A stretch of DNA of 64,000 nucleotides from assembly GCF_000147875.1 (NCBI RefSeq), contig NC_014507.1, forward strand, positions 1,178,001 through 1,242,000. The letters run 5' to 3'. The stretch comes from Methanolacinia petrolearia DSM 11571 (GTDB taxonomy: Archaea > Halobacteriota > Methanomicrobia > Methanomicrobiales > Methanomicrobiaceae). Under the pieces are notes generated by a model. The model was given only the letters and a program-made list of their open reading frames with translations. It made no database searches and was not told the origin of the DNA. The position numbers and the translations under genes were made by a program. Positions 27,628-37,020 of the stretch are shown here, piece after piece; position 1 is the stretch's first letter; every line of letters begins with the position of its first letter.

Positions 27628-27880
27628 TTTGTATTTCCCCCGTGTTCACGGATCTTTTTGAGATTTCTGTTATCGTATCTGTCAGAAGGTCCGTCGTCAC
27701 GGTATATACCGTATATGAGGGTTATATTAATTACAATGTAAAATATACTTTACTATTGGACACTATGTTTTGACATGTGCAATAAATGAAGCGTGCCGGA
27801 GAAGAAAATTGTATCCTATGTTCCGGCGATTCATCCGGTCGTTTATGGGAATTTTTTAATTTACAAGCTGGTTTTGATGA

Positions 27881-30223
27881 TCAGTCGATTTTTCCAAGGC
27901 CGTAATGTGTCTTTAAGTAAGCCCAGATCTTTTCCGAACGTACCCATCCTTCATCCAGCATTTTAACCATCTTGTCGATCTCTTTAACCTGATCGGTTAT
28001 CTCTTTTGCAGATTCCGGGCATTTGAGATCGGCAAGGCCTAAAATGACGGCGAGCGGGTTCCTGATCTGGTCGTTCAATGTTGCAAGCTGTTCCATATTC
28101 TCCTCGATCTGCCTGAGAGAGGCTTTTTCACGCATTTCTGCTTCCTTTTCTGATGTTATATCCCTCACTATGTGGACCCATCCCTTCTGGTTTCCGCCGG
28201 AATCATAGAGTGAGGATATCGAATGCTCTGCCGGAAATACGGTGCCGTCTTTTCTTTTCATCCTGAATTCAAATCTTGGCATTTCCGTATGCCCGGTTAA
28301 GTAAGAGTGGATCTGTCTGGTGAACTGCTCTACTGAATCGCCGTCTACGTGTAGAAGGTCCGGTTTTTTACCCGTCATTTCTTTTATGCTGTATTCAAAA
28401 AGTTTTGAGGCGGCTTTATTTGCCTTTCTTATTGATAGCGGATGGGCATCAAGGACAAATGCTGCATCCCGGAGCGATTCGAATGTCTGTGAGAAGAGTT
28501 CCTTTTCACGTATAAGTTCGTCTTCAGCCCTTCTGGTCTTCAGGATCTCCCACATCAGGTTTCCGAGAGTGGTAAGGGCGTCGGTATCATCTTCGCAATA
28601 TTGTGTTTCTTTGTTGGCGACGATAATAATTGCAGTGATCTTTCCTGAGTCAAAGATGGGGACTGCAAGGATACGTGAAATCTCAACGTGTCCTTTGGGA
28701 AGACCGCGTTTTCCGGGATTGTCCTGTGAGTATTCGTTCACTATGACAGGTGCCCGCTTCCGGACGCACTCGGCCCAGATCCCCGCTGATTTGATAGGGA
28801 GATGTTTTTGAGTGGCCTGGACTTCGCACCTCTTCATCACATCCTTTGACCACTGGTAAACGATCATCTCAGATTCGTCGGCCGTAAGAACTCCTATGAA
28901 CCCATATTTGCTTTCAGTCATGGATCTGCTGTTTTCAAGGGCGTGGAGCATCAGGTTCTCCTCTGATCCGCCTGAAATCCGGTAAAGGTCAAGAAGCCAT
29001 TTTAAACGTTCGAGATGAAGCCTGTTCTTGTCATTTACTTTCTTCTGTTCGGTTACATCCCAGACCATTGAGATGATCTGTCCTTTTTTGTCAAGCGGAA
29101 TGTTTCTCATGTTGATATAGGTGGTCTCCCCTCCCGAACGGGTTACAGGGACCTCATACCATTGCATTCTTTCCGGACCGCCCGTTTCAATCTCGGTAAG
29201 AACCTTCTTCTTTATCTCTTCCCTGAAGACGGGATCCTCATAGGCATTTTCCCAGAATGCATCGATATTTTCAAGTGCTTTTTCAGATATCCTGTGATAT
29301 TTAAGAAAATTCTGGTTGTAGTATACAAAACCGATCTCGGGTTTTAACGTTAAAACGGCTATGCCGACCGGGATGCCATCAAGTACGTTTTTTATGTATT
29401 CTTCATTATCCTTCAATTTCTTTTGAGTATCTTCCAATTTTTTTAAATGCTGCTTCAGTTTCTCTTCGATCTGTCTTTTTTCGGTTATGTCACTGACTAT
29501 TGCTCCGATCCCTGTTCTTCCCGGGGAGATCTCAAGGGGGAATTTCATGCACCTGAGATATCTGTTGCCTATGTTCTCCTCCGTGAATACAGGCCGTCCT
29601 GTTTTCAATGCCTTCTTTTCTGCCATATGGCATGTCTCAGCGTTTTTTTCACCCAGGAGGTCGCGGTCGGTTCTATTACTCAGTTCATCCCGGCCGACTC
29701 CGAAAAAATCCAGTGCTGCGTTATTGGCGATCAGGTACCTGAGATTTTCATCCTTGACGAACATTACGTCGCTGTTTGAATAGAAGAACGACCTGATGAT
29801 CGATTTCTTCTTCCGTTTTATCACGAGCTGGTTTATCTTTTCGGAAAGCCCGGCATACAGCGTTTCAGGATCGCCGTCTCTTTGGATATAATAATCCGCC
29901 CCGCTGTTGAGCGTACTGATAACGTTATCCTCGTGCCCCTTCGGGGTGAATATTATGACAGGTGTTTCGTCCCCGCTTTCACGGAGTCGGCTGATAAACG
30001 AGGTGCCGTTGCAGCCGGAAGTTATGCATCCTGCAACTATTGCGTCAAACTTTTTCTTTGACAAAATCCTGAGGGCATCTTTTTCACTTTCGCAGGCTTC
30101 AACTGAAATGCTTCCTTTTTCTTTAAGAACAAGTCTTCCTTTTTCCGGAATTGGTGAGGATTCATCAATGTATAATACGGAAATTGTTTCAGTTGTTTTC
30201 GTGTTCTTTTTTAATGCTGCCAT
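27881..30223 (-). CDS. Receiver-PAS-PAS-GAF-PAS signalling protein lacking all phosphotransfer residues
   Basis: 780 residues: receiver-like domain (14-135), PAS (about 140-265), PAS (275-400), GAF (410-570), PAS (580-700) and a final two-helix domain (705-780). In the receiver, the usual phosphoacceptor Asp is Gly65 (I-V-A-G-C), though T-P-K-G with the lysine remains. In the last domain the H-box reads L-N-D-Q-I-R-N-P-L, without His, and no HATPase follows. It therefore cannot act as a normal kinase or phosphoacceptor. It may be a ligand-sensing adaptor; similar tails occur in other methanogen proteins (recollection). Cytoplasmic, monocistronic. Confidence 0.82.
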   Translation of the reverse strand: MAALKKNTKTTETISVLYIDESSPIPEKGRLVLKEKGSISVEACESEKDALRILSKKKFDAIVAGCITSGCNGTSFISRLRESGDETPVIIFTPKGHEDNVISTLNSGADYYIQRDGDPETLYAGLSEKINQLVIKRKKKSIIRSFFYSNSDVMFVKDENLRYLIANNAALDFFGVGRDELSNRTDRDLLGEKNAETCHMAEKKALKTGRPVFTEENIGNRYLRCMKFPLEISPGRTGIGAIVSDITEKRQIEEKLKQHLKKLEDTQKKLKDNEEYIKNVLDGIPVGIAVLTLKPEIGFVYYNQNFLKYHRISEKALENIDAFWENAYEDPVFREEIKKKVLTEIETGGPERMQWYEVPVTRSGGETTYINMRNIPLDKKGQIISMVWDVTEQKKVNDKNRLHLERLKWLLDLYRISGGSEENLMLHALENSRSMTESKYGFIGVLTADESEMIVYQWSKDVMKRCEVQATQKHLPIKSAGIWAECVRKRAPVIVNEYSQDNPGKRGLPKGHVEISRILAVPIFDSGKITAIIIVANKETQYCEDDTDALTTLGNLMWEILKTRRAEDELIREKELFSQTFESLRDAAFVLDAHPLSIRKANKAASKLFEYSIKEMTGKKPDLLHVDGDSVEQFTRQIHSYLTGHTEMPRFEFRMKRKDGTVFPAEHSISSLYDSGGNQKGWVHIVRDITSEKEAEMREKASLRQIEENMEQLATLNDQIRNPLAVILGLADLKCPESAKEITDQVKEIDKMVKMLDEGWVRSEKIWAYLKTHYGLGKID

Positions 30224-30555
30224 TAGATTTCATCCGGAGGATATGTGTGTGGTAAATTTCTAATTGTGCTGAATTTATAAAAATCTGCTTATCGTTGTTA
30301 TTTTGGAGAGCGGTTAAATTCCTGATATTTTTTCCTTATCCTTAAATCATCTATATCCGGAACATGAATGGGAAAGGCAATTTAATTGATCCGGCCGGTT
30401 ATCGGAGCTGGGTGATTATAAAGAGCACATACACCTGCAATGGAGGCAGGGCGGTGGCATCCCGGGGACAGGTTAATTGAACTTATTGAAATTTTAGGGA
30501 CGAGATTCATATTTTAAAAAAAGGATCGGAACCCGACCGGTCCGAAGGTACTTTT
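30224..30555. promoter_or_regulatory. moeA upstream region with candidate structured leader
   Basis: Between two divergent genes. 30440-30480 contains a GC-rich block with dyad CCTGC/GCAGG and outer CACCTG/CAGGT. 30524-30545 forms a hairpin GGATCGG/CCGGTCC just before moeA. AT-rich blocks at 30270-30300 could serve the divergent gene. No known riboswitch class was recognised. Confidence 0.35.
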
Positions 30556-31737
30556 ATGCCGCGAATGTGTATTAACCCGAATCTTATGCCGCTTGATGAA
30601 GCGAAAAAAATTATTCTGACGTCTTTTACCGCCCCGGATAACCGGATCACGGTTCCTGCCCCCGATGCCTGCGGCCGTGTCCTTGCCGGACCTGTCTGCT
30701 CGAAGAGAACCAATCCCCCGCTTATACTCGGCGGGCCCGACGGTATTGCGGTCAGAAGCGGGGAGACGACGGGTGCCGGGAAGGATAACGGGATCGAGCT
30801 CGGGGCTCCGCGGGTGAATACGGGAATGCCGCTTCCCGAAGGTTTCGATGCCGTCATTGCGATCGAGGAGGTGGCGAAGGTTGCGGAGAACAGGTACATG
30901 ATTCATGCTCAAGTTTCGCCATACGAGAATACCATCCCGAAAGGGTCCGATGTGGAAGAAGGAGACCTGATCATGGACGGCGGGCATCTCATAACCGCGC
31001 TCGATATCGGTGCACTTCTCAACTGCGGGCTTAACGAAATTCCCGTGAAAAACTGGAAGGTCGGCCTTATCGCGACCGGCGACGAGATAATCTCGCCCGC
31101 TGAGACTCCTGTTCCGGGACAGATCGTGAATACGAATTCGTACATCTTCGCTGCGTACCTGAAGCAGTACGGGATTGAGCCGGTATTATACCCGATTATC
31201 CGCGACAATCGCGATTCGATCGCACAGGGAATCCATAAGGCTCTCAAAGAGTGCGATATGGTCCTGGTCTTCGGGGGATCTTCCGCCGGCTCGAAGGATT
31301 TCACGGTAAATGCCCTGAAAGATTCGGGTGAGCTTCTGATTCACGGGGTGGCGATGGGTCCGGGGAAGCCCGCATCAATGGCACGGGTAAAAGGGAAGCC
31401 TGCATTCGGGATGCCCGGGCCTTCGATCTCTGCCAGGACGGTATTCCATGAACTGGTCCGTCCCCTGCTTGTGCAGTGGGGCGTTCCCGTGGTACCCGAT
31501 ACGATTGTGAGAGGAGTGCTTGCCGCAGATATCCCGTCCATGGGAAGGTTCGACCGCTTCATGATGGTGAAGGTGGAGAAAAAAGACGGAGAGACCTCGA
31601 TTGTCCCGTTGTCGAGATCGCCGGGGTATATGATAATGGTAAGAGCGGATGCGATCCTTCACGTGCCCGGAACCTTTGCACTTCACAGCGGAGACGAGGT
31701 CGAAGTCCGTATGCTCAGGATGATTTCCTCTTCCTGA
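30556..31737 (+). CDS. moeA: Molybdopterin molybdotransferase MoeA family
   Basis: 393 residues with the four-domain MoeA plan. The N-terminal linker domain has P-L-D-E-A and G-P-D-G-I-A-V. The MoCF-type domain (about 180-320) has L-I-A-T-G-D-E-I and F-G-G-S-S-A-G-S-K-D, followed by M-P-G-P. A C-terminal beta-barrel domain completes it. It inserts Mo or W into molybdopterin; methanogens need this for formylmethanofuran dehydrogenase and formate dehydrogenase. It lies 62 bases upstream of the marker 8 gene on the same strand, so co-transcription is possible. Confidence 0.88.
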   Translation: MPRMCINPNLMPLDEAKKIILTSFTAPDNRITVPAPDACGRVLAGPVCSKRTNPPLILGGPDGIAVRSGETTGAGKDNGIELGAPRVNTGMPLPEGFDAVIAIEEVAKVAENRYMIHAQVSPYENTIPKGSDVEEGDLIMDGGHLITALDIGALLNCGLNEIPVKNWKVGLIATGDEIISPAETPVPGQIVNTNSYIFAAYLKQYGIEPVLYPIIRDNRDSIAQGIHKALKECDMVLVFGGSSAGSKDFTVNALKDSGELLIHGVAMGPGKPASMARVKGKPAFGMPGPSISARTVFHELVRPLLVQWGVPVVPDTIVRGVLAADIPSMGRFDRFMMVKVEKKDGETSIVPLSRSPGYMIMVRADAILHVPGTFALHSGDEVEVRMLRMISSS

Positions 31738-31799
31738 ATTTTTTGGCCGCCGGATAATCTCATTATTTATCAGTCTCAAATTTATCAGCAGGAGAGTTA

Positions 31800-32660
31800 A
31801 TGACTGAAATTTTTGATGAACATATAATCGAGGCTTCCGGCAGATGCAGGATCATCGTAAGAAACGGCGAAGTGGTCGAGGTGGGGGAGGCGATGATCAA
31901 ATCCTGCCCGCTCACGAAGAAGTTTTCCTGCCCGGTGTACGATCTCGATAGGGAGTCTGTTAAGGCGAATATCGAATACAGGATAAAAACCTGGGGGATG
32001 TGCACGCCGGAACGAAAGGTGATAGAAAACCGTGAATTCGTCGGGTTCGGAGCGTCGGAGATCCTGAGCTTCGGGCTTTCGGCCGGGATGCTCGATGCCG
32101 TGGTTCTTGCATGCGACGGAGCGGGTACCCTTGTTTCTCCGAATCCTTCCCTAGTGCAGGGTATAGGCGGAAGGATGTCGGGACTCGTAAAAACAGTTCC
32201 TTATGAGAATGTGATCCGCCGGATCGAGGAGGCCGGAGGTCTCGTTATCGATAAAGAGAATGCATCGCTCGACCAGATGGCCGGCCTTGCGAAGGCATAC
32301 GAGCTTGGATATGAGAAAGTCGCAGTAACGGTCGCTCTTCCGGCTGAGGCGGAGAAGATCCGGCAGCAGTATCCGGATGCGATCATATTCGGCGTTCATG
32401 TCACCGGACTTGGCAGGGAGGAGGCGGAGACTCTCGTTTCGGTATCCGACTTCGTAACGTCCTGTGCGTCGGCGACTATTCGCGAGGCCGCGGGAAAGAA
32501 GGTCCTCGTTCAGGCAGGAACCGCTATTCCGACCTATGCCATGACCCGGATAGCGAAGGACATAATTCTTGAAAAGGTCAGGTGCGGAGATGAGCAGGTC
32601 CTTGTGAAGACGACGAAGCTTCCGGTGGCCTCGGGGAGCCAGCCCGAACCCCTGGTCTGA
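31800..32660 (+). CDS. Methanogenesis marker protein 8 (DUF2099)
   Basis: 286 residues with the full pattern of methanogenesis marker 8: an early D-E-H-I-I-E-A-S, the cysteines of K-S-C-P-L-T and F-S-C-P-V, G-M-C-T-P-E-R, and a central V-L-A-C-D-G-A-G-T. The family is found in nearly all methanogens. Its exact role is unproved but it tracks with methyl-coenzyme M reductase. ATG 31800 follows GGAG. It lies downstream of moeA in the same direction. Confidence 0.88.
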   Translation: MTEIFDEHIIEASGRCRIIVRNGEVVEVGEAMIKSCPLTKKFSCPVYDLDRESVKANIEYRIKTWGMCTPERKVIENREFVGFGASEILSFGLSAGMLDAVVLACDGAGTLVSPNPSLVQGIGGRMSGLVKTVPYENVIRRIEEAGGLVIDKENASLDQMAGLAKAYELGYEKVAVTVALPAEAEKIRQQYPDAIIFGVHVTGLGREEAETLVSVSDFVTSCASATIREAAGKKVLVQAGTAIPTYAMTRIAKDIILEKVRCGDEQVLVKTTKLPVASGSQPEPLV

Positions 32661-32828
32661 CGGGGCATAAAATATTCAGGATTCCCTGCCTGCCGTCTGA
32701 TTCCTGAAATTGCCCTGGATATTCTTTTTTAATCTCCTGATAAACCGTATATACTAAAAATTCCTACTCTTTAGAGCAGTCGTCAAAATATCATATCGCG
32801 ATCTATATTTTCCGGAGCCTTAACACCT

Positions 32829-34904
32829 ATGGAAACCGAAACAGAACTGATAACAGCAGTATTCATAATTCTGGCATGTGCACTTGCCGTCATTTTTGTC
32901 GGAAGGCGGTTCAGGCTTCCGATGATTATCGGGTATTTTTTAACCGGAATAATCGTCGGCCCTTCACTTCTCGGGCTCGTTACCGAAGAGCAGGTCGAGC
33001 TGCTTGCCGAGCTCGGCGTAATCTTCCTGATGTTTACAATCGGGCTTGAAATGTCGCTCAAAAATCTCCTGGCTATGTGGAAGAAGATTCTTGTCAGCGG
33101 TGGCCTTCAGCTCCTGATCACGGCAGTTGTAGTGTGGCTGATAATGACTTATCTCGGTTATTCCACGGCTGTTTCGATCCTTACGGCATTTCTCGTAGCC
33201 CCGTCGTCGACTGCTATTATAATGAATCTTTACCAGCAGAAGGGCGAGATCAATACACCGCACGGTAAGACATCCCTCGGGCTCCTGATATTCCAGGACA
33301 TCAGCGTAATACCGATGATGCTTATTATCCCGATCCTTGCCGGAACTTCGGGGGGCAGTATCCCGACGGAGATCCTGAGCCTCATATTCGGATTGATAAT
33401 TCTTGCTTTCGTCCTGATTGCGGCAATATTTTTCGTTCCCCGCCTTTTGATCAGGGTTGCGGCGGTAAGGAACAACGAGCTTTTCATTATCACTATAGTC
33501 GTAATATGCTTCGGGATCGCGTGGCTGATGTCCCTGAACGGGGTTTCTCTTGCACTCGGTGCATTCCTCGCGGGGATTGCCATATCGGAATCGGAGTACA
33601 GCCATGAGGTTGTTGGCCAGATTATGCCGATTCGTGATATACTGACGAGCTTCTTCTTCGTTTCAATCGGTATGATGGTGAGCCTGTCTTTCCTCGGGTC
33701 TCATCTTGTGATGGTTGTTCTGCTTGCTGCGGCGGTTATCGTCGGAAAGAGCCTGATAAATTTCGTGAGCATAAAGGCGACAGGTGCTGATTCGGGTGCT
33801 GCGTTTATGTCTGCCGTAGGAATTTCACAGATAGGTGAATTTTCGTTCATAATCGGATCGACCGGTCTTGTCGCCGGGATAATCACCAATGATTTCTACC
33901 AGATATTCCTTGCAATCTCGATCGTTACGATGGCCGTCACTCCCTTCCTTGTCGATTCGGCACCGAGGATGGCCCGGGCTCTTGCCAGGGGGAATCCGGT
34001 TCCGAACGGGAACGCTCCTCTTTCATTTGGTGGGGCTGCCGGCACCGCTCCCGGCATTGCTCCTGTTCCCGGTGAAGAGCCGAAGGAGCATGTGATTATA
34101 GTCGGATACGGCGTCGTGGGCCAGTATGTCGCAAAGGCTTTCAGGAGGATCGGGATGGATTACGTGATCCTTGAACTGAATCCCGATACGATCCGCGACC
34201 AGAGGAAGAAGGGCGAGAAGATTGTTTATGGCGATGCGAGGCATGAATCGGTCCTGGAATTTGCAGGGATCGATATGGCAAGGGCAATTGTTCTGACTAT
34301 TCCGGATACGCAGGCTGTAAAGGCGGTGATTACTGCGATAAGGAGGAAGAACCCGAAGATCGGCATTATCACGCGTTCGAGGTTCATCTCCGAGATTGCG
34401 GATCTTTATCATCTCGGTGCGGACGAGGTCATAGTGGATGAAAGGGAGGCCGCGATCCAGATCTTCAGGAGAATTCTTGCAAACGAGCAGGTTCCCCAGC
34501 AGGAACTCGACCAGTACGCAAGACAGATCCGCTGCGAACTTTACGATACGTATTTTGAAAAACCGGTATTGTCGCACCTGAAGTCCGAACCTAAGCCCGG
34601 GTTCTTCGAGATATTCGGCCTGAGGATTAGGGAGGCTGAGGAGAGGATGCCGAAGACGAGGAACTCGGTCGAGCAGATTCACGTCGGCAAAAATTCGGAT
34701 GCATGCGGAAAAAAACTCTCAGAACTCCACCTCCGTGCAAATTACGGAGTGACAGTTATTGCCGTCAGGAGGGTCTCGGCCGGTGATGCGGAAGTTAATC
34801 CCGACAAGAACACGGTTTTATATGAAGGCGATACTGCGGTCGTGATCGGCGAGAGGACTTCGATTAATATGATTATCCCTATGTTTACAGAGAAGTCGGA
34901 TTGA
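32829..34904 (+). CDS. Kef/CPA2-type cation:proton antiporter with TrkA-N and TrkA-C domains
   Basis: 691 residues. About 12 helices (8-390) form the Na+/H+ exchanger domain, with F-L-V-A-P-S-S-T-A and F-Q-D-I-S-V-I-P. A linker leads to a TrkA-N (RCK) nucleotide-binding domain starting V-I-I-V-G-Y-G-V-V-G near 420, and a TrkA-C domain at about 600-690. Such proteins exchange K+ or Na+ for H+ under NAD(H)-type control. Stand-alone gene. Confidence 0.88.
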   Translation: METETELITAVFIILACALAVIFVGRRFRLPMIIGYFLTGIIVGPSLLGLVTEEQVELLAELGVIFLMFTIGLEMSLKNLLAMWKKILVSGGLQLLITAVVVWLIMTYLGYSTAVSILTAFLVAPSSTAIIMNLYQQKGEINTPHGKTSLGLLIFQDISVIPMMLIIPILAGTSGGSIPTEILSLIFGLIILAFVLIAAIFFVPRLLIRVAAVRNNELFIITIVVICFGIAWLMSLNGVSLALGAFLAGIAISESEYSHEVVGQIMPIRDILTSFFFVSIGMMVSLSFLGSHLVMVVLLAAAVIVGKSLINFVSIKATGADSGAAFMSAVGISQIGEFSFIIGSTGLVAGIITNDFYQIFLAISIVTMAVTPFLVDSAPRMARALARGNPVPNGNAPLSFGGAAGTAPGIAPVPGEEPKEHVIIVGYGVVGQYVAKAFRRIGMDYVILELNPDTIRDQRKKGEKIVYGDARHESVLEFAGIDMARAIVLTIPDTQAVKAVITAIRRKNPKIGIITRSRFISEIADLYHLGADEVIVDEREAAIQIFRRILANEQVPQQELDQYARQIRCELYDTYFEKPVLSHLKSEPKPGFFEIFGLRIREAEERMPKTRNSVEQIHVGKNSDACGKKLSELHLRANYGVTVIAVRRVSAGDAEVNPDKNTVLYEGDTAVVIGERTSINMIIPMFTEKSD

Positions 34905-35090
34905 TCTTTTTTTGGATTTTATTATAGTGAAGTGGATCTAATCGTGATTAGTACTAATCAGGATTATTAATATTTTGCATGTTTCTAATTCGTCTTAATT
35001 CTCTTTTTCCGTGACAAAAACTGATGGTCAGTTTTTAACAGACCGGTTAATGCAAATATTATGGTGATGATAAGATAATTATCGATCTAT

Positions 35091-35405
35091 ATGTCGAAGT
35101 ATTCAGTCAGGATTGTGCAATTACTATCAGACGATTCATTTATAATTTCAATGCATGCCAGAGTCAGGATGTTTGAAAGAAATGTGTCTACTGATGATCT
35201 GGTTATTTTATTAAAAAACGGAGAGATCATAGAAGAATATTCTGATGATCAACCATGCCCTTCTGTGCTGATGCTCGGATATATTAATAATCAGCCCTAT
35301 CATTTAGTAGTAGGATTCTGTGAGGATCATCTCAGAATAATTACAGTCTATGTGCCGGATGAATATCATTGGATTGAATATAAAATTAGGAGGAAGAGCG
35401 AATGA
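35091..35405 (+). CDS. DUF4258 family protein, probable toxin of a DUF4258/YgiT-type pair
   Basis: 104 residues. The middle has M-H-A-R-V-R-M-F-E-R and the end H-L-V-V-G-F-C-E-D-H-L-R-I-I-T-V-Y, the pattern of DUF4258 proteins with a RelE/MqsR-like small fold. Its stop overlaps the start of the zinc-finger gene by four bases (ATGA at 35402-35405). This arrangement matches toxin-antitoxin loci in which DUF4258 precedes a YgiT/MqsA-type zinc protein. Confidence 0.8.
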   Translation: MSKYSVRIVQLLSDDSFIISMHARVRMFERNVSTDDLVILLKNGEIIEEYSDDQPCPSVLMLGYINNQPYHLVVGFCEDHLRIITVYVPDEYHWIEYKIRRKSE

Positions 35406-35647
35406 TCCCTGAAAGATGTAGTTATTGTAAAGGAAATCTTAAAGAAGGAAATACCGAATTCATGGTACGGGTCGGTGAAGAGGTCATAATCATCAGGGAT
35501 ATCCCGGCATACATCTGTGATCAGTGCGGAGAGGTTTTTTTCACTCCGGATATCTCCAGAAAAATCGATAAGATCATGGAAGATGCTCATAAAGGCAGGA
35601 TCTGCTGCAAGCCCGTTGCGGCAGGTGAAGTTAAACTGGAAGTTTGA
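35402..35647 (+). CDS. YgiT-type zinc-finger protein, probable antitoxin
   Basis: 81 residues with two C-x2-C pairs, C-S-Y-C and C-D-Q-C, forming one zinc site, as in the N-terminal half of MqsA. No helix-turn-helix domain follows, so it binds its partner but probably not DNA by itself. It overlaps the DUF4258 gene by four bases. The short sequence after the stop (to about 35770) is open in another frame but carries no convincing gene. Confidence 0.8.
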   Translation: MIPERCSYCKGNLKEGNTEFMVRVGEEVIIIRDIPAYICDQCGEVFFTPDISRKIDKIMEDAHKGRICCKPVAAGEVKLEV

Positions 35648-35927
35648 ACCGGTTGAATCCTTTTTTAATCTCAATGAATATCTCAAAGGGGGAAAATTGT
35701 CTGCAACCATCCTGTCGCCAGGTGAGTTTAGGGGGATGAGAGAGAAAGACTGCTTTTCTATGAGAGATTGATGCAGGGAAAAAAACTTTTCAGGAGAGAT
35801 CCCGTAAAATTTTCCTGAGACCCTATTGCAATTAGATGTGTTGAATCGATATGCACCTCTGCATGTTAATTAAAAAACATTTTTTTAAGAAAAAAATTTA
35901 TCAAAATGTATTAACAATTTACTATGC

Positions 35928-36293
35928 ATGAAGGAAGAATCGAAGATCAGTCCCGAACTTCTGGACAGGATAAATGCATTTGGTAATGCCATTCTTGAAA
36001 GCAGTGAATACCGGACTTTGATACAGTGCAACGAGAGGCTGGACAATGACCGGAAGGCAAAGGACCTTTTCCGGCAGTACAGGCTGAAGCAGCAGGAGTT
36101 GCAGCTGAAGGGTTTTGATCGCGGGGTTCTCGGCGAGCTGAATGATCTTGAGGCACAAATGAAGAGCAACGAGACCATGGCAAGCCTCGAAAATTCACAG
36201 AAGGCACTCGCCGGCCTCTTCAGGGGTTCGAACGAACTGATCAGCAGCAGGATCGATCAGCCGTTCGCACAGAAACGCGGGGGATGTTATTGA
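35928..36293 (+). CDS. YlbF/YmcA family protein, copy 1
   Basis: 121 residues, almost wholly helical, with the YlbF-family core L-L-D-R-I-N-A-F-G-N-A-I and Y-R-x-L-I-Q-C-N-E. It ends with K-R-G-G-C-Y; the C-terminal cysteine recurs in the second copy (R-L-G-G-C-R). In Bacillus the YlbF-YmcA-YaaT complex carries iron-sulfur clusters and influences RNA processing; the archaeal role is unknown. Its stop shares one base with the next gene. About 70% of positions match the copy at 36654. Confidence 0.8.
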   Translation: MKEESKISPELLDRINAFGNAILESSEYRTLIQCNERLDNDRKAKDLFRQYRLKQQELQLKGFDRGVLGELNDLEAQMKSNETMASLENSQKALAGLFRGSNELISSRIDQPFAQKRGGCY

Positions 36294-36484
36294 TGTCCGC
36301 CGAAGGAAACGAAGTCCTTGCAGAGGCGGAAAGGCTTGCAGATGCCCTGGCGGAGGCAAAGAACGAGATGAGCCTTAATGAATATCTTCTCATGCTTATC
36401 GAGATGAACATGAAGATAGAAGAGATTACAAAGATCGATTACGGGTCGATATGTGCACCCTACAGCGATTACAATTGCAGTTAG
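36293..36484 (+). CDS. Small partner protein of YlbF-like protein, copy 1
   Basis: 63 residues from ATG 36293, which overlaps the preceding stop codon by one base. A helical body (E-V-L-A-E-A-E-R-L-A-D-A-L) is followed by a tail K-I-D-Y-G-S-I-C-A-P-Y with a second Cys three residues from the end. The same layout recurs in the copy at 37021. I do not recognise a named family. Tight coupling with the YlbF gene suggests a protein complex. Confidence 0.72.
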   Translation: MSAEGNEVLAEAERLADALAEAKNEMSLNEYLLMLIEMNMKIEEITKIDYGSICAPYSDYNCS

Positions 36485-36556
36485 GATTATTGAACCTCAT
36501 AAATCCGACCTAAATCTTTCTGCAATCTTTTTTGAAAACCTTTTTTTAAGAATACA

Positions 36557-36622
36557 TTCTATGAAAATCACGTGGTGATTTGCATCAAACAGTGCATGAA
36601 ACTTTCGTTTCATGAACGTTTT
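36557..36622. repeat. Two-hairpin dispersed repeat, copy 2
   Basis: Contains AAATCAC...GTGATTT and ATGAAAC/GTTTCAT dyads, and the end string TTTCATGAACGTTTTT shared with copy 1 at 7989-8052. It lies in the leader of the second YlbF gene. A weaker relative may exist at 37546-37585. Confidence 0.65.
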
Positions 36623-36653
36623 TTACCAGACAATTATCAGCAGGGGAAATTAC

Positions 36654-37019
36654 ATGGCAGAGGAATCGAAGATCAGCGATGAGCTTATGGAAAGGATAAA
36701 CGCATTCGGGAAGGCTATTGTCGAAAGCGAAGAATACCGGAACCTGATACAGTGCGACGAGGAACTGAATAAAAACCAGGGGGCACAGGATCTCCTGGGA
36801 GAATACCGGATGAAACAGCTGGAGCTTCAAAGGAAAGGATTCGACCGGAAGGTTCTCAATGAGCTGAACGACTTGGAAGAACAGATGAAGAACAATGAAA
36901 CGCTGGCAAAACTTGAAAATTCGCAGAAGGCTCTCGCTGCTCTTTTCAGGAGTTCGAACGACCTGATCAGCGAAAAGATCGGCCAGCCGTTTGCACAGAG
37001 GTTAGGGGGGTGTCGGTAA
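36654..37019 (+). CDS. YlbF/YmcA family protein, copy 2
   Basis: 121 residues from ATG 36654, exactly the same length as copy 1. It shares E-E-S-K-I-S, E-R-I-N-A-F-G-K-A-I, L-E-N-S-Q-K-A-L-A and the C-terminal Q-P-F-A-Q-R-L-G-G-C-R. An in-frame ATG at 36612 lies inside the repeat and was rejected. It is one base away from its small partner gene, so the two-gene cassette has been duplicated in tandem and has since diverged. Confidence 0.8.
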   Translation: MAEESKISDELMERINAFGKAIVESEEYRNLIQCDEELNKNQGAQDLLGEYRMKQLELQRKGFDRKVLNELNDLEEQMKNNETLAKLENSQKALAALFRSSNDLISEKIGQPFAQRLGGCR

Positions 37020-37020
37020 C

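Noticed and set aside
30430-30480. Known molybdenum-cofactor riboswitch before moeA
   Set aside because: The characteristic conserved core was not recognised; it is kept only as an unassigned structured leader.
35648-35771. Frame continuing after the zinc-finger gene, with L-S-P-G-E-F-R-G-M-R-E-K-D
   Set aside because: It slightly resembles the end of a nucleotidyltransferase, but it is too short and without a start to call a remnant.
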